Shown piece after piece: positions 43,342 through 51,314 of a stretch of 64,000 nt of DNA. The notes under the pieces are model-generated. The model did not search any database and was not told where the DNA came from. It saw nothing but the letters and a program-made list of their open reading frames with translations. A program made the translations under genes and the position numbers. The DNA is from UBA11051 sp964390495 (GTDB lineage Bacteria > Armatimonadota > Zipacnadia > Zipacnadales > UBA11051), in NCBI GenBank assembly GCA_964390495.1, contig CAYMIN010000020.1:12952-76951 (forward strand), written 5' to 3'. How positions within the stretch are numbered: position 1 is the stretch's first letter; every line of letters starts with the position of its first letter.

Positions 43342-44105
43342 TACGACTGCGATCACAACAAGTCGGCGTGCGAACCGGTCAGAAGGACGCGAGTACGGCT
43401 CGACAGCGGCAGATAACTGAGAATGTTGATCTGGTCCACTACATTGTGAGTCGGATCGCGATCAACCTGCCGGACAAAGTGGATAGGGAGGACCTGATCA
43501 GCGCCGGTCTGATCGGCTTGGTCAAGGCGGCAGACCGCTTTGACGAGAAGCGCGGCATCAAGTTCCGCACCTATGCCAGCAGTGTGATTCGCGGCGAGGT
43601 GATGGAGTCGCTGCGGGCCAAGGACTGGGCGCCTCGCAGCATCCGGCGCAAGGTGCGTAGGCTGGCCGCAGCCGTGGGGGATCTGGAGGGCCGTCTGGGT
43701 CGGCCGGCTACCGACGCCGAGATCGCGGATAATCTCGACATCAGCCTTGATGAGTATTATGAGCTGTTGTCCGAGACTAGCAGCGCTAACCTGGTATCGC
43801 TGGACGAGATCCTAGACGAGTGGCAGCTAGACGCCGGCGAAGGCGCGATGCAACTGGCCGGTGATGACAGCGACAACCCGGCTGCGGTGCTGGATCGGGA
43901 AGCCTTGCTGGAGGTGGTAGCCGGAGCGGTGGGGCGGCTGCCGGAACGCGAGCGGCTGGTGATCGGGCTGTACTATCAGGAGGAGCTGACGCTCCAGGAG
44001 ATCGGCGAGATCCTGGGTGTTACGGAATCGCGGGTGTGCCAGATCCACACTCAGGCAATCACGCGTCTGCGGGCCAGTTTGCACCGTGAGCTGGGCCTGC
44101 CGTAA
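43338..44105 (+). CDS. fliA: FliA-type (sigma-28 family) sigma factor
   Basis: 255 residues from GTG at 43338, overlapping the flhA stop. Regions are recognisable: region 2 (DLISAGLIGLVKAADRFDEK, KFRTYASSVIRGEVMESLR), region 3 (RRLAAAVGDLEGRLGRPATD) and region 4 (LPERERLVIGLYYQEELTLQ, EIGEILGVTESRVCQIHTQA). FliA directs late flagellar promoters in motile bacteria. I found no FlgM gene here and no obvious sigma-28 promoter in the window. A sporulation/sigma-B-like member is a less likely alternative, given the linkage to flhA. Confidence 0.9.
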   Translation: MIRLRSQQVGVRTGQKDASTARQRQITENVDLVHYIVSRIAINLPDKVDREDLISAGLIGLVKAADRFDEKRGIKFRTYASSVIRGEVMESLRAKDWAPRSIRRKVRRLAAAVGDLEGRLGRPATDAEIADNLDISLDEYYELLSETSSANLVSLDEILDEWQLDAGEGAMQLAGDDSDNPAAVLDREALLEVVAGAVGRLPERERLVIGLYYQEELTLQEIGEILGVTESRVCQIHTQAITRLRASLHRELGLP

Positions 44106-44146
44106 GCGTCTTTGAGCCGTGCCCCCAATGTCGTGAATTCCACCCT

Positions 44147-44175
44147 TTCACTTTCAAGGCCTTGTATGCTATAAT
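44147..44175 (+). promoter_or_regulatory. Sigma-70-type promoter with extended -10 for the foldase gene
   Basis: TTCACT at 44147-44152, a 17-base spacer and perfect TATAAT at 44170-44175 preceded by TGC. It starts a new transcript after the export cluster and so marks the 3' boundary of that operon. Confidence 0.75.
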
Positions 44176-44235
44176 CAGCAGGAGTTTGGTGTGTGTATGT
44201 CGTTATCCTGATGAATACAAAGGGGTTGCTGTTTC

Positions 44236-45354
44236 TTGCGGGAATCCACGAGACTAATCGCGATCTGTTTGGGTGTGATCGTAGGTGTATCGGTAGCGGT
44301 TCTAGGCGGCTGCGGTAGCCAGCCGATGGCAGTAGTCAATGGGGTCAAGGTGACCCGTGCGGAGTTCACTAAGCGGCTTGAGCAGACCCAGGGCAAGCAA
44401 GTTCTGGGCGATTTGATTTTGCGGGCGCTGGTCGAGGATGCTTTCGCGAAATCCGGCCTGACGCTGTCTGATGAGGAGCTTGAGCAGGAGGTACAGAAGG
44501 CCAAGGCCACCGCGCCGGATGAGGCTGCCTGGCAGCAGATGCTGGCGGCCCAGGGGATAGACGAAGAGGAGTTGCGCGACTATTTCGCCTTCAGGATGAA
44601 GGTCAGAAAACTGGCGACCAAGGACGTCAGTGTCACCGAGGAGGCACTCAAGGCATTCTTCGAGGAGAACAAGCAGTTCTTCGACGAGCCGGCAACGGTC
44701 GAGTTTTCCGAGATAGTCCTGGCGGATAAGGCCGAGGCCGAGAAGCTTGCTCAGCAACTGAAAGCTAGCCCAGAGAGTTTCGGGGACCTGGCCCGGCAAC
44801 ATTCGCTTTCGCCAGTTACGCGCGACCGGGGAGGACACCGGGGCAAGGTGCGTGTCGAAGAGATTACCCCGATCGCAGTGCGGGCCGTGCTCGAGAGGCT
44901 GGAGGTCGGGAAGATCAGCGCCCCGATCAGCGCCGAGGGCAACTGGTATTTGATCAAGCTGGAGGCTCGGCACGAGGCGAAGCAGGCGACGTTCGAGGAA
45001 GTCAAGGCAGAGGTCGAGGAGCAGTACACGCTGCGACACGCCAAATCCGAGCAAGAGCTGATGAACGATTTGCGCAAGAGCGCGCAGGTGACGGTGATTG
45101 ACCCGCAGTACCAGTCATTGAACGAGTTCTTCCGCCCGGAGCCGAGTAGTCTGCCAACCTTTGGCGCGGGGGAGAAGCCCAAGGCCGGCAAGGCGCCGGA
45201 GAGTGAGGCGGCCAAGGGCGCCTCTGGTGAGGGCAGGGCTGTGAAGCAGCAGCCGGCGGAGAAGCAACCACAGCCGGTGCAGACTTCCGAGGCAGACAAA
45301 CAGGCCGAGAAGGCGTACCCGGAGCCGGCGGAGCAGCAGCCTGAGACGCCGTAA
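44236..45354 (+). CDS. PrsA/SurA-like lipoprotein peptidyl-prolyl isomerase (parvulin)
   Basis: 372 residues from TTG at 44236 with AAGGGG upstream. The signal peptide ends in a lipobox (VAVLGGC). A SurA_N-type helical chaperone region (~35-150) precedes a parvulin domain (~155-250: VEFSEIVLADKAEAEKL, FGDLARQHSLSP, EGNWYLIKLEA). A second helical part and a Lys/Glu/Pro-rich tail follow. It folds exported proteins outside the membrane. The gene is separate from, but directly follows, the export cluster. Confidence 0.85.
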   Translation: MRESTRLIAICLGVIVGVSVAVLGGCGSQPMAVVNGVKVTRAEFTKRLEQTQGKQVLGDLILRALVEDAFAKSGLTLSDEELEQEVQKAKATAPDEAAWQQMLAAQGIDEEELRDYFAFRMKVRKLATKDVSVTEEALKAFFEENKQFFDEPATVEFSEIVLADKAEAEKLAQQLKASPESFGDLARQHSLSPVTRDRGGHRGKVRVEEITPIAVRAVLERLEVGKISAPISAEGNWYLIKLEARHEAKQATFEEVKAEVEEQYTLRHAKSEQELMNDLRKSAQVTVIDPQYQSLNEFFRPEPSSLPTFGAGEKPKAGKAPESEAAKGASGEGRAVKQQPAEKQPQPVQTSEADKQAEKAYPEPAEQQPETP

Positions 45355-45431
45355 CCTGGCGCTTGACTCGGCGACTAGTGCAAGCAGGCGGCCACTGGCG
45401 GTGGCCGCTTGTGAGTGCGTGCAAGCCAGCG

Positions 45432-46208
45432 ATGAGCGAATTCGAACGCCTGATACAGATCATGGCCAGACTGCGGCAGCCGGGAGGCTGCCCCTGGGAC
45501 CAGCAGCAGAACCACCGCAGCCTGCGGCCCTATCTGCTGGAGGAAACCTACGAAGTCATCGAGGCTCTGGACAGCGGTGATCTGAAGGCTTTACGGTCTG
45601 AACTCGGCGATCTGCTACTGCAGATCGTTTTTCATGCGCAAATCGCCTCGGAAAGCGGCGAATTTGACATCGAGGACGTGGCTCGTAGCATCAACGAGAA
45701 GCTGGTCCATCGCCACCCGCATGTGTTCGGAGAAGTGCAAGTGGCAGATGCTTCCGAGGTACTTGTAAACTGGGAGAAGCTGAAGTTAGAGGAGCAGGAG
45801 AACTCCCAACGTAGCTCGGCACTCGATGGGATTCCGGCCGGCCTGCCGGCCCTGCACCATGCCACGAAGGTGCAGAAGAAGGCCGCCAGGGTGGGATTTG
45901 ACTGGGACGATGCCGGCGGGCCGATGGCTAAGATCGGCGAAGAGCTTGCAGAACTGCAGCAGGCGCTGGCGAGCGAGGATGGCGAGGCTGCCGAACGCGA
46001 GCTGGGAGACCTGCTATTCGCCATCTGCAACCTGGCGCGCTTCCTCAGGATTGACAGTGAGAGCGCGCTGCGCGAGGCCGTGACCCGGTTCCGGAGCCGC
46101 TTCGGAGCAATGGAACAGGCCGCCCGCGAGCAGGGCAAGTGCATGGCCGAGATGAGTCTGGACGAGTTGGAGAGGCTCTGGCAGCAGGCCAAGGCCGAGG
46201 AGCAGTAG
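45432..46208 (+). CDS. mazG: MazG nucleoside triphosphate pyrophosphohydrolase
   Basis: 258 residues from ATG at 45432; a longer frame from 45363 lacks family similarity. Two MazG domains are visible: GCPWDQQQNHRSLRPYLLEE with YEVIEALDSGD and ELGDLLLQIVFHA, then KIGEELAELQQAL with ELGDLLFAICNLARF. The E-E-x-x-E...E-x-x-D metal sites are present in both. It hydrolyses NTPs and dNTPs to monophosphates, cleaning aberrant nucleotides and affecting ppGpp levels. It is followed by the S4-domain gene three bases later, the order found in Bacillus (yabN-yabO). Confidence 0.94.
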   Translation: MSEFERLIQIMARLRQPGGCPWDQQQNHRSLRPYLLEETYEVIEALDSGDLKALRSELGDLLLQIVFHAQIASESGEFDIEDVARSINEKLVHRHPHVFGEVQVADASEVLVNWEKLKLEEQENSQRSSALDGIPAGLPALHHATKVQKKAARVGFDWDDAGGPMAKIGEELAELQQALASEDGEAAERELGDLLFAICNLARFLRIDSESALREAVTRFRSRFGAMEQAAREQGKCMAEMSLDELERLWQQAKAEEQ

Positions 46209-46211
46209 CCG

Positions 46212-46484
46212 ATGCGCCTCGACATCTTCCTGCGGAATGCCGGCATCATCCCTCGGCGCAGCCGGGCCAAGGAGGCCTGTGAGGAGGGTCTGGTGGCGAT
46301 TGACGGCAAGGTTGCCAAGCCCAGCGCCGAAGTCAAGCCGGGTCAGAAGCTGAGAGTCGAACTGAACATGCAAACCAGGGAGTATCAGGTGTTGGAGCTG
46401 CCCAGAGTGCCGGCGGCCAAGCAACAGCGGGAGAACTATGCGAGACTGCTGTCTCGTAGCCGTATGGATGTTGACGAATGGTAG
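46212..46484 (+). CDS. RqcP/YabO-like S4-domain RNA-binding protein
   Basis: 90 residues made almost entirely of an S4 domain: MRLDIFLRNAGIIPRRSRAK, EGLVAIDGKVAKPSAEVKPG, KLRVEL. Homologues (RqcP, also related to Hsp15) bind stalled 50S subunits with RqcH and support alanine tailing in ribosome quality control. Identification rests on size, S4 motif and the mazG neighbour as in Bacillus. Hsp15 is the alternative. Confidence 0.85.
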   Translation: MRLDIFLRNAGIIPRRSRAKEACEEGLVAIDGKVAKPSAEVKPGQKLRVELNMQTREYQVLELPRVPAAKQQRENYARLLSRSRMDVDEW

Positions 46485-46573
46485 GGAACATACAACGCGG
46501 GGCGGCTCATGAGAGCCTGCCAAGCACAAATTGCAGCGGGAAACGGCCCGCAACAGGCTGAGGAGGTCTGTGA

Positions 46574-49276
46574 ATGTCGAAATACGATCACGTGTATATG
46601 TTTGACTGCGACACTGAAGCACTGAAAGCGCAACTGGCAGAAGAGGGCCGCGAGCTCAAGGACCTGTTGGGTGGCAAGGGCTCGAACCTGTGCCTGATGA
46701 CGGGCAGCGGTATCCCCGTGCCCCCCGGCTTCGTCGTCACTACCGACGTGTGCAACGAGTATGTATCGCTGGGGCACAAGCTGCCGGAGGGTACCGAGGA
46801 CAGTATCTACGAGGCCATGAACAAGCTCGAAGAAACCACCGGCAAGAACTTCGGCGACCCCGGCAATCCGCTGCTGGTTTCCGTGCGCTCCGGCGCGAAG
46901 TTCTCCATGCCCGGCATGATGGACACCGTCCTCAACCTCGGCATGAACGACGAGGTGGCCGCAGGTATGGTCAAGCTGTTCGGAGATGAGCGGTTCGTCT
47001 ATGACGCCTACCGGCGCTTGATCACGATGTTCGGTGATGTGGTGATGGGCGTCGAGCGCACCCTCTTCGACGCCTGCCTCGACCGGGTGAAAAAGGAAGA
47101 GGGCGTCAAGCTGGATACGGAGGTTTCCGCCGAGGGCCTGAAGCGCGTCGTTGAACTGGAGAAGGCAGTGTATAAGGAAGAACTCGGTGAGGACTTCCCG
47201 ACCGACCCGAAGGCGCAATTGATGGCCGGCGTGCGCGCAGTATTCGGCTCGTGGGACAATCCCCGCGCCATCTCGTACCGCAACATCAACAAGATCCCGC
47301 ATGACCTCGGCACCGCCGTCAATATCCAGATGATGGTGTTTGGCAATATGGGCGATGACTGCGGGACCGGCGTCGCCTTCACCCGCGATCCGGCGACCGG
47401 CGAGAAGGTCATATACGGCGACTATCTGGTCAACGCTCAGGGCGAAGATGTGGTAGCCGGCATTCGCACACCGGTGCCGATTGCCGCGCTCGAAGATAGT
47501 ATGCCGGAAGTCTATCAGCAGTTTGCCGAGATTTGCGAGAACCTCGAACACTTCTACCGCAATATGCAGGATGTGGAGTTCACCGTCGAGCAGGGCAAGC
47601 TGTGGATGCTGCAGACGCGTGACGGCAAGCGCACCGCGACTGCGGCAATCAAGATCGCCACTGATATGGTCGCCGAAGGTCTGATTGAGGAGCGGCGGGC
47701 GATTGAGATCATGGACGCTCAGGCGCTCGACCAACTGCTCCACCCGCAATTCGATACTGAGAAGAAACCGGAGGCGGTCGGCACCGGCGTTGCCGCTTCT
47801 CCCGGTGCAGCAGCCGGCAAGGTCGTGTTCACCGCCGAACACGCCGTGGAAGCTGCGGAGAAGAAGGAGCGCGTGGTCCTGGTGCGGCACGAAACCTCAC
47901 CTGAGGACATCGCCGGCATGGCCGCGGCCCAGGGCATTCTGACCGTATTCGGGGGCAAGACCTCGCACGCCGCCGTTGTCGGTCGCCAGATGGGCAAGCC
48001 GTGTGTGGTCGGCTGTGCCGCGATCGAGCTAGACGAGGCCAACGCCTGCTTGACCATCGCCGGCAACACCGTCAAAGAAGGCGACTTCATCTCGATTGAC
48101 GGCGGCACCGGCGAAGTCATGCTGGGAGATGTGGCGACTGCCGACAGTGACGTCATCGCCGTGCTGAAGGGTGACATGAAGCCCGAGGATTCGGAACTGT
48201 ACACCGAGTTCGCCAAGCTGATGAAGTGGGCTGATGGAATCCGCACGATGGGTGTGCGCACCAATGCCGATACGCCCGAGGACGCCGCGCTGGCCGTGGC
48301 GCTGGGCGCTGAGGGCATCGGGCTTACCCGCACCGAGCACATGTTCTTCGGCGAGGAACGTATCATCAACTTTCAGCGCATGATCATCTCCGACAGCGAC
48401 GAGGAGATGCAGGCGGCCGCCGACGTGCTTGAGCAGTACCAGAAGGAGGACTTTTACGGGATTCTCAAGGCGATGGACGGCATGCCGGTGATTATTCGGC
48501 TGCTGGATCCGCCGCTGCACGAGTTCTTGCCGGGCGATCCCGAGGACCAGGCCGAGCTGGCCAAGCTCGCCGGAGCGACCCCGCAGCAAGTCGCCGACAT
48601 CGTGGAGGCGCTGCATGAGACCAACCCGATGCTGGGGCATCGCGGCTGCCGTCTGGGCGTGACCTTCCCAATCATCTACAAGATGCAGATCAAGGCGATC
48701 TTCGAAGCCGCCTGCCAACTCAAGCAGGAGGGCTTCAACCCGATACCGGAGGTAATGATCCCGCTGGTGGGTCTGGAAGGCGAGCTGGCGATCTGCAAGG
48801 GCTACACCGAGGAAGTTGCCGCCGAGGTGCTGGAGGCAGCCGGCGTCGAACTCGACTACATGATCGGCACCATGATCGAGCTGCCGAGGGCCTGTCTGAT
48901 TGCCGATAGGATCGCGGAGATGGCTGAGTTCTTCTCCTTCGGCACCAATGACCTGACCCAGACCACCTTCGGCTTCAGCCGGGATGATGTGGAGGGCAAG
49001 TTCATTCCGGGCTATATCGCTCAAGGCATCATTCAGGTCAGCCCGTTTGAGAGCCTCGACCGCGCAGGTGTGGGCAAATTGGTGCAGATGGGCGTTGAGC
49101 TGGGCCGCCAGGCCAATCCGGAGCTGGAAGTCGGCATCTGCGGCGAGCACGGCGGTGAGCCGAAGTCGGTGGAGTTCTGCCACCAGGTGGGCCTGGATTA
49201 CGTGAGCTGCGCGCCGCTGCGGGTGCCGATTGCACGGCTGGCGGCGGCCCAGGCTGAGATTGCGAACCCGCGCTGA
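46574..49276 (+). CDS. ppdK: Pyruvate, phosphate dikinase
   Basis: 900 residues, ATG at 46574 after GAGGAGG. The ATP-grasp domain at the N-terminus contains GGKGSNL and SVRSGAKFSMPGMMDTVLNL. The phosphohistidine is H465 in GGKTSHAAVVGRQ. The C-terminal PEP-utilising barrel includes GIGLTRTEHMFFGEERI, HRGCRLG and FGTNDLTQTT. It interconverts PEP, AMP and PPi with pyruvate, ATP and Pi, and can serve gluconeogenesis or PPi-linked glycolysis. No regulatory kinase/phosphatase gene is nearby. Enolase follows directly, so PEP formation and use are encoded together. Confidence 0.97.
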   Translation: MSKYDHVYMFDCDTEALKAQLAEEGRELKDLLGGKGSNLCLMTGSGIPVPPGFVVTTDVCNEYVSLGHKLPEGTEDSIYEAMNKLEETTGKNFGDPGNPLLVSVRSGAKFSMPGMMDTVLNLGMNDEVAAGMVKLFGDERFVYDAYRRLITMFGDVVMGVERTLFDACLDRVKKEEGVKLDTEVSAEGLKRVVELEKAVYKEELGEDFPTDPKAQLMAGVRAVFGSWDNPRAISYRNINKIPHDLGTAVNIQMMVFGNMGDDCGTGVAFTRDPATGEKVIYGDYLVNAQGEDVVAGIRTPVPIAALEDSMPEVYQQFAEICENLEHFYRNMQDVEFTVEQGKLWMLQTRDGKRTATAAIKIATDMVAEGLIEERRAIEIMDAQALDQLLHPQFDTEKKPEAVGTGVAASPGAAAGKVVFTAEHAVEAAEKKERVVLVRHETSPEDIAGMAAAQGILTVFGGKTSHAAVVGRQMGKPCVVGCAAIELDEANACLTIAGNTVKEGDFISIDGGTGEVMLGDVATADSDVIAVLKGDMKPEDSELYTEFAKLMKWADGIRTMGVRTNADTPEDAALAVALGAEGIGLTRTEHMFFGEERIINFQRMIISDSDEEMQAAADVLEQYQKEDFYGILKAMDGMPVIIRLLDPPLHEFLPGDPEDQAELAKLAGATPQQVADIVEALHETNPMLGHRGCRLGVTFPIIYKMQIKAIFEAACQLKQEGFNPIPEVMIPLVGLEGELAICKGYTEEVAAEVLEAAGVELDYMIGTMIELPRACLIADRIAEMAEFFSFGTNDLTQTTFGFSRDDVEGKFIPGYIAQGIIQVSPFESLDRAGVGKLVQMGVELGRQANPELEVGICGEHGGEPKSVEFCHQVGLDYVSCAPLRVPIARLAAAQAEIANPR

Positions 49277-49349
49277 ATAACGACCACTAGAAAGCGGCTG
49301 AGGATGCCGAGTGTGCTCCCCCAGCCATCCATTGGAGGTGTCTGGACAG

Positions 49350-50642
49350 ATGACGGAGATATGCGAAGTAAGGGCGCGTGAGATTCTCGATTCTCGTGGC
49401 AATCCCACCATTGAGGTGGATGTCGTGCTGGCCGATGGCAGCATCGGGCGCGCAGCGGTGCCCTCAGGCGCTTCAACCGGAGAGCGCGAGGCACTGGAGC
49501 TGGTTGACGGCGACAAGCAGCGCTATGGCGGCAAAGGTCGCCTGCAGGCCGTGGCTAATGTCAATGAGGCCATCGCTCCCGAGGTCGTGGGCCTCGATGC
49601 CACCGACCAGACCTATCTTGATGAGCTGATGATCGCCCTGGATGGGACCGAGAACAAGAGCAAGCTCGGCGCCAATGCGATTTTGGGAGTGTCGCTGGCG
49701 AGCGCGAAGGCCGCCGCGCAGTCGCTCGAACTGCCGCTTTACCAGTATATCGGGGGCGTGTCGGCCCGGCAGCTTCCGGTGCCGATGATGAATATCATCA
49801 ACGGGGGCAAACATGCCTCTAACAATGTGGATTTGCAGGAATGGATGATCGTGCCGGTGGGCGCCGACTGCTTCGCCGAGTGTCTGCGCTGGTGTGCCGA
49901 GACCTATCACACGCTGGCGAAGGTGCTGGACGAGCGCGGCCTCAGCGTCGGTGTCGGCGATGAGGGTGGCTTTGCGCCCAACCTCGGCAGCAACGAAGAG
50001 GCGCTGCAGGTGATCATCGAGGCCATCGCCAAGGCCGGCTATGAGGCGGGGGAGGAGATAGTGATCGCTCTGGACCCGGCCGCCAGCGAACTATATACCC
50101 AAGAGGGCAGCTACGACCTGGCCGGTGAGGGGCGGATACTGAGCTCCGAAGAGATGATCGAGTACTATGCGGAGCTATGCGCCAATTACCCGATTATCTC
50201 GCTTGAGGACGGCCTGGGCGAGAATGACTGGGAAAGCTGGCCCAAGCTGGTCGAGAGGATCGGCGACAAGGTGCAGATCGTCGGTGATGATCTGACCGTG
50301 ACCAATGTGAAGTATCTGGCGCAGGCGATTTCCGACCGGGCGATCAACTCGATACTCATCAAGCTGAACCAGATCGGAACTCTGACCGAGACGCTGGCCG
50401 CGATCGCGATGGCCAAGCACGCCGGGATGACCGCAGTGGTGTCCCACCGCAGCGGTGAGACCGATGACGCGACTATCGCCGACCTGGTAGTTGGTGTGAA
50501 CGCCGGTCAGATCAAGACCGGCGCGCCCTGCCGCACCGAACGGGTGGCCAAGTACAACCAGTTGCTGCGGATCGAGGAGATGCTGGGCAGCACGGCACAG
50601 TATCTCGGCAGGGACGTGTTCTATAATCTGCAGCAGATTTGA
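49350..50642 (+). CDS. eno: Enolase (phosphopyruvate hydratase)
   Basis: 430 residues from ATG at 49350 with GGAGG at 49334-49338; an earlier in-frame ATG at 49311 adds a non-conserved lead. Motifs: RAREILDSRGNPTIEVDV, the SGASTGE loop, GVGDEGGFAPN, EDGLGENDWESW metal region and SHRSGETDDATIADLVVG. It converts 2-phosphoglycerate to PEP, using two Mg ions. Length is typical. Confidence 0.98.
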   Translation: MTEICEVRAREILDSRGNPTIEVDVVLADGSIGRAAVPSGASTGEREALELVDGDKQRYGGKGRLQAVANVNEAIAPEVVGLDATDQTYLDELMIALDGTENKSKLGANAILGVSLASAKAAAQSLELPLYQYIGGVSARQLPVPMMNIINGGKHASNNVDLQEWMIVPVGADCFAECLRWCAETYHTLAKVLDERGLSVGVGDEGGFAPNLGSNEEALQVIIEAIAKAGYEAGEEIVIALDPAASELYTQEGSYDLAGEGRILSSEEMIEYYAELCANYPIISLEDGLGENDWESWPKLVERIGDKVQIVGDDLTVTNVKYLAQAISDRAINSILIKLNQIGTLTETLAAIAMAKHAGMTAVVSHRSGETDDATIADLVVGVNAGQIKTGAPCRTERVAKYNQLLRIEEMLGSTAQYLGRDVFYNLQQI

Positions 50643-50684
50643 CTTGCGGCAGATATGAAAATGTGGTAAAGATATAAGTTACGC

Positions 50685-51239
50685 TTGGTCAGGCAACAGG
50701 CGCCGACCCACAAATCGCAGCACCGCGACGCAATATCTGGGAAGGATGCCGGTGGCAAGACAGTGAGAAGGCGCGTCGAGGGCAAGTACTCAGGCGTTGA
50801 TTGGCTGTTCTGGGGCAGAGTGTTTTGTCTGGTGCTGTTGGTGGCGTTCGTAATAAGTGGGATTGAGCCGGTCGTCAAAAGTGTTCGTAAGGCCCGTGAG
50901 GTCGTCTATAAGACGCGCGCATACCAGCGTCTGGTAGCAGAGAATCGCCGCGCCGAAGTCGAGCTCGAGTTCCTCGATACGGAAGAGGGTAAGGCCTGGG
51001 CGGTGCGCAGTCAACTGCGCTACATAGAGGCGGGCGAGAAGGTGCTGGAGGTGACGCAGGAGGAGCCTTCAGTATCCTGCCCAAGACTCGGCGACCGGAT
51101 GCGCACCTGGCTCGGCGGAGTGGAGATAGGGATCAGGCATTGGGGCCGCGATGCTGTTGACATCGGGGCCTGTTTGCTGGGGCTGTGGGAACCGGTGATG
51201 CCGGAGGAGCACAGCGTGCGAATCGGTGAAGCTAGCTAG
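50685..51239 (+). CDS. FtsB/DivIC-like septum formation initiator, extended C-terminus
   Basis: 184 residues from TTG at 50685; GTG at 50763 is an alternative start. A basic N-terminus leads to one membrane helix (GRVFCLVLLVAFVISGI) and an extracytoplasmic coiled coil (TRAYQRLVAENRRAEVELEF), then LRYIEAGEKVLEV, which matches the FtsB/DivIC end pattern. A further ~60 residues with no known motif follow; normal family members are ~100 residues. Location after eno matches proteobacterial eno-ftsB, and nearness to mazG/RqcP matches divIC in Bacillus. It would bridge early and late divisome proteins. Confidence 0.8.
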   Translation: MVRQQAPTHKSQHRDAISGKDAGGKTVRRRVEGKYSGVDWLFWGRVFCLVLLVAFVISGIEPVVKSVRKAREVVYKTRAYQRLVAENRRAEVELEFLDTEEGKAWAVRSQLRYIEAGEKVLEVTQEEPSVSCPRLGDRMRTWLGGVEIGIRHWGRDAVDIGACLLGLWEPVMPEEHSVRIGEAS

Positions 51240-51260
51240 GCGTATCCACCTGCGAAGAGA

Positions 51261-51306
51261 CAAGCCAAGGGAACGCCGGCACCGCGTTCCCTTTTTGTTT
51301 GGCTTG
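51261..51306 (+). terminator. Rho-independent terminator after the ftsB-like gene
   Basis: AAGGGAACGC (51267-51276), a 7-base loop, GCGTTCCCTT (51284-51293) and then a run of T with one G. Outer arms CAAGCCA and TGGCTTG can extend the stem. It separates convergent genes. Confidence 0.9.
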
Positions 51307-51314
51307 ATTTGGGC

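Noticed and set aside
32037..44105. Virulence-type (injectisome) secretion system
   Set aside because: FliO, separate FliM and FliN and a FliA-type sigma factor are flagellar traits. No secretin, needle, SctD or SctP-like gene is seen in the cluster.
50639..50677. Promoter before the ftsB-like gene (TTGACT overlapping the eno stop)
   Set aside because: No acceptable -10 box at 16-18 bases; co-transcription with eno is more likely.
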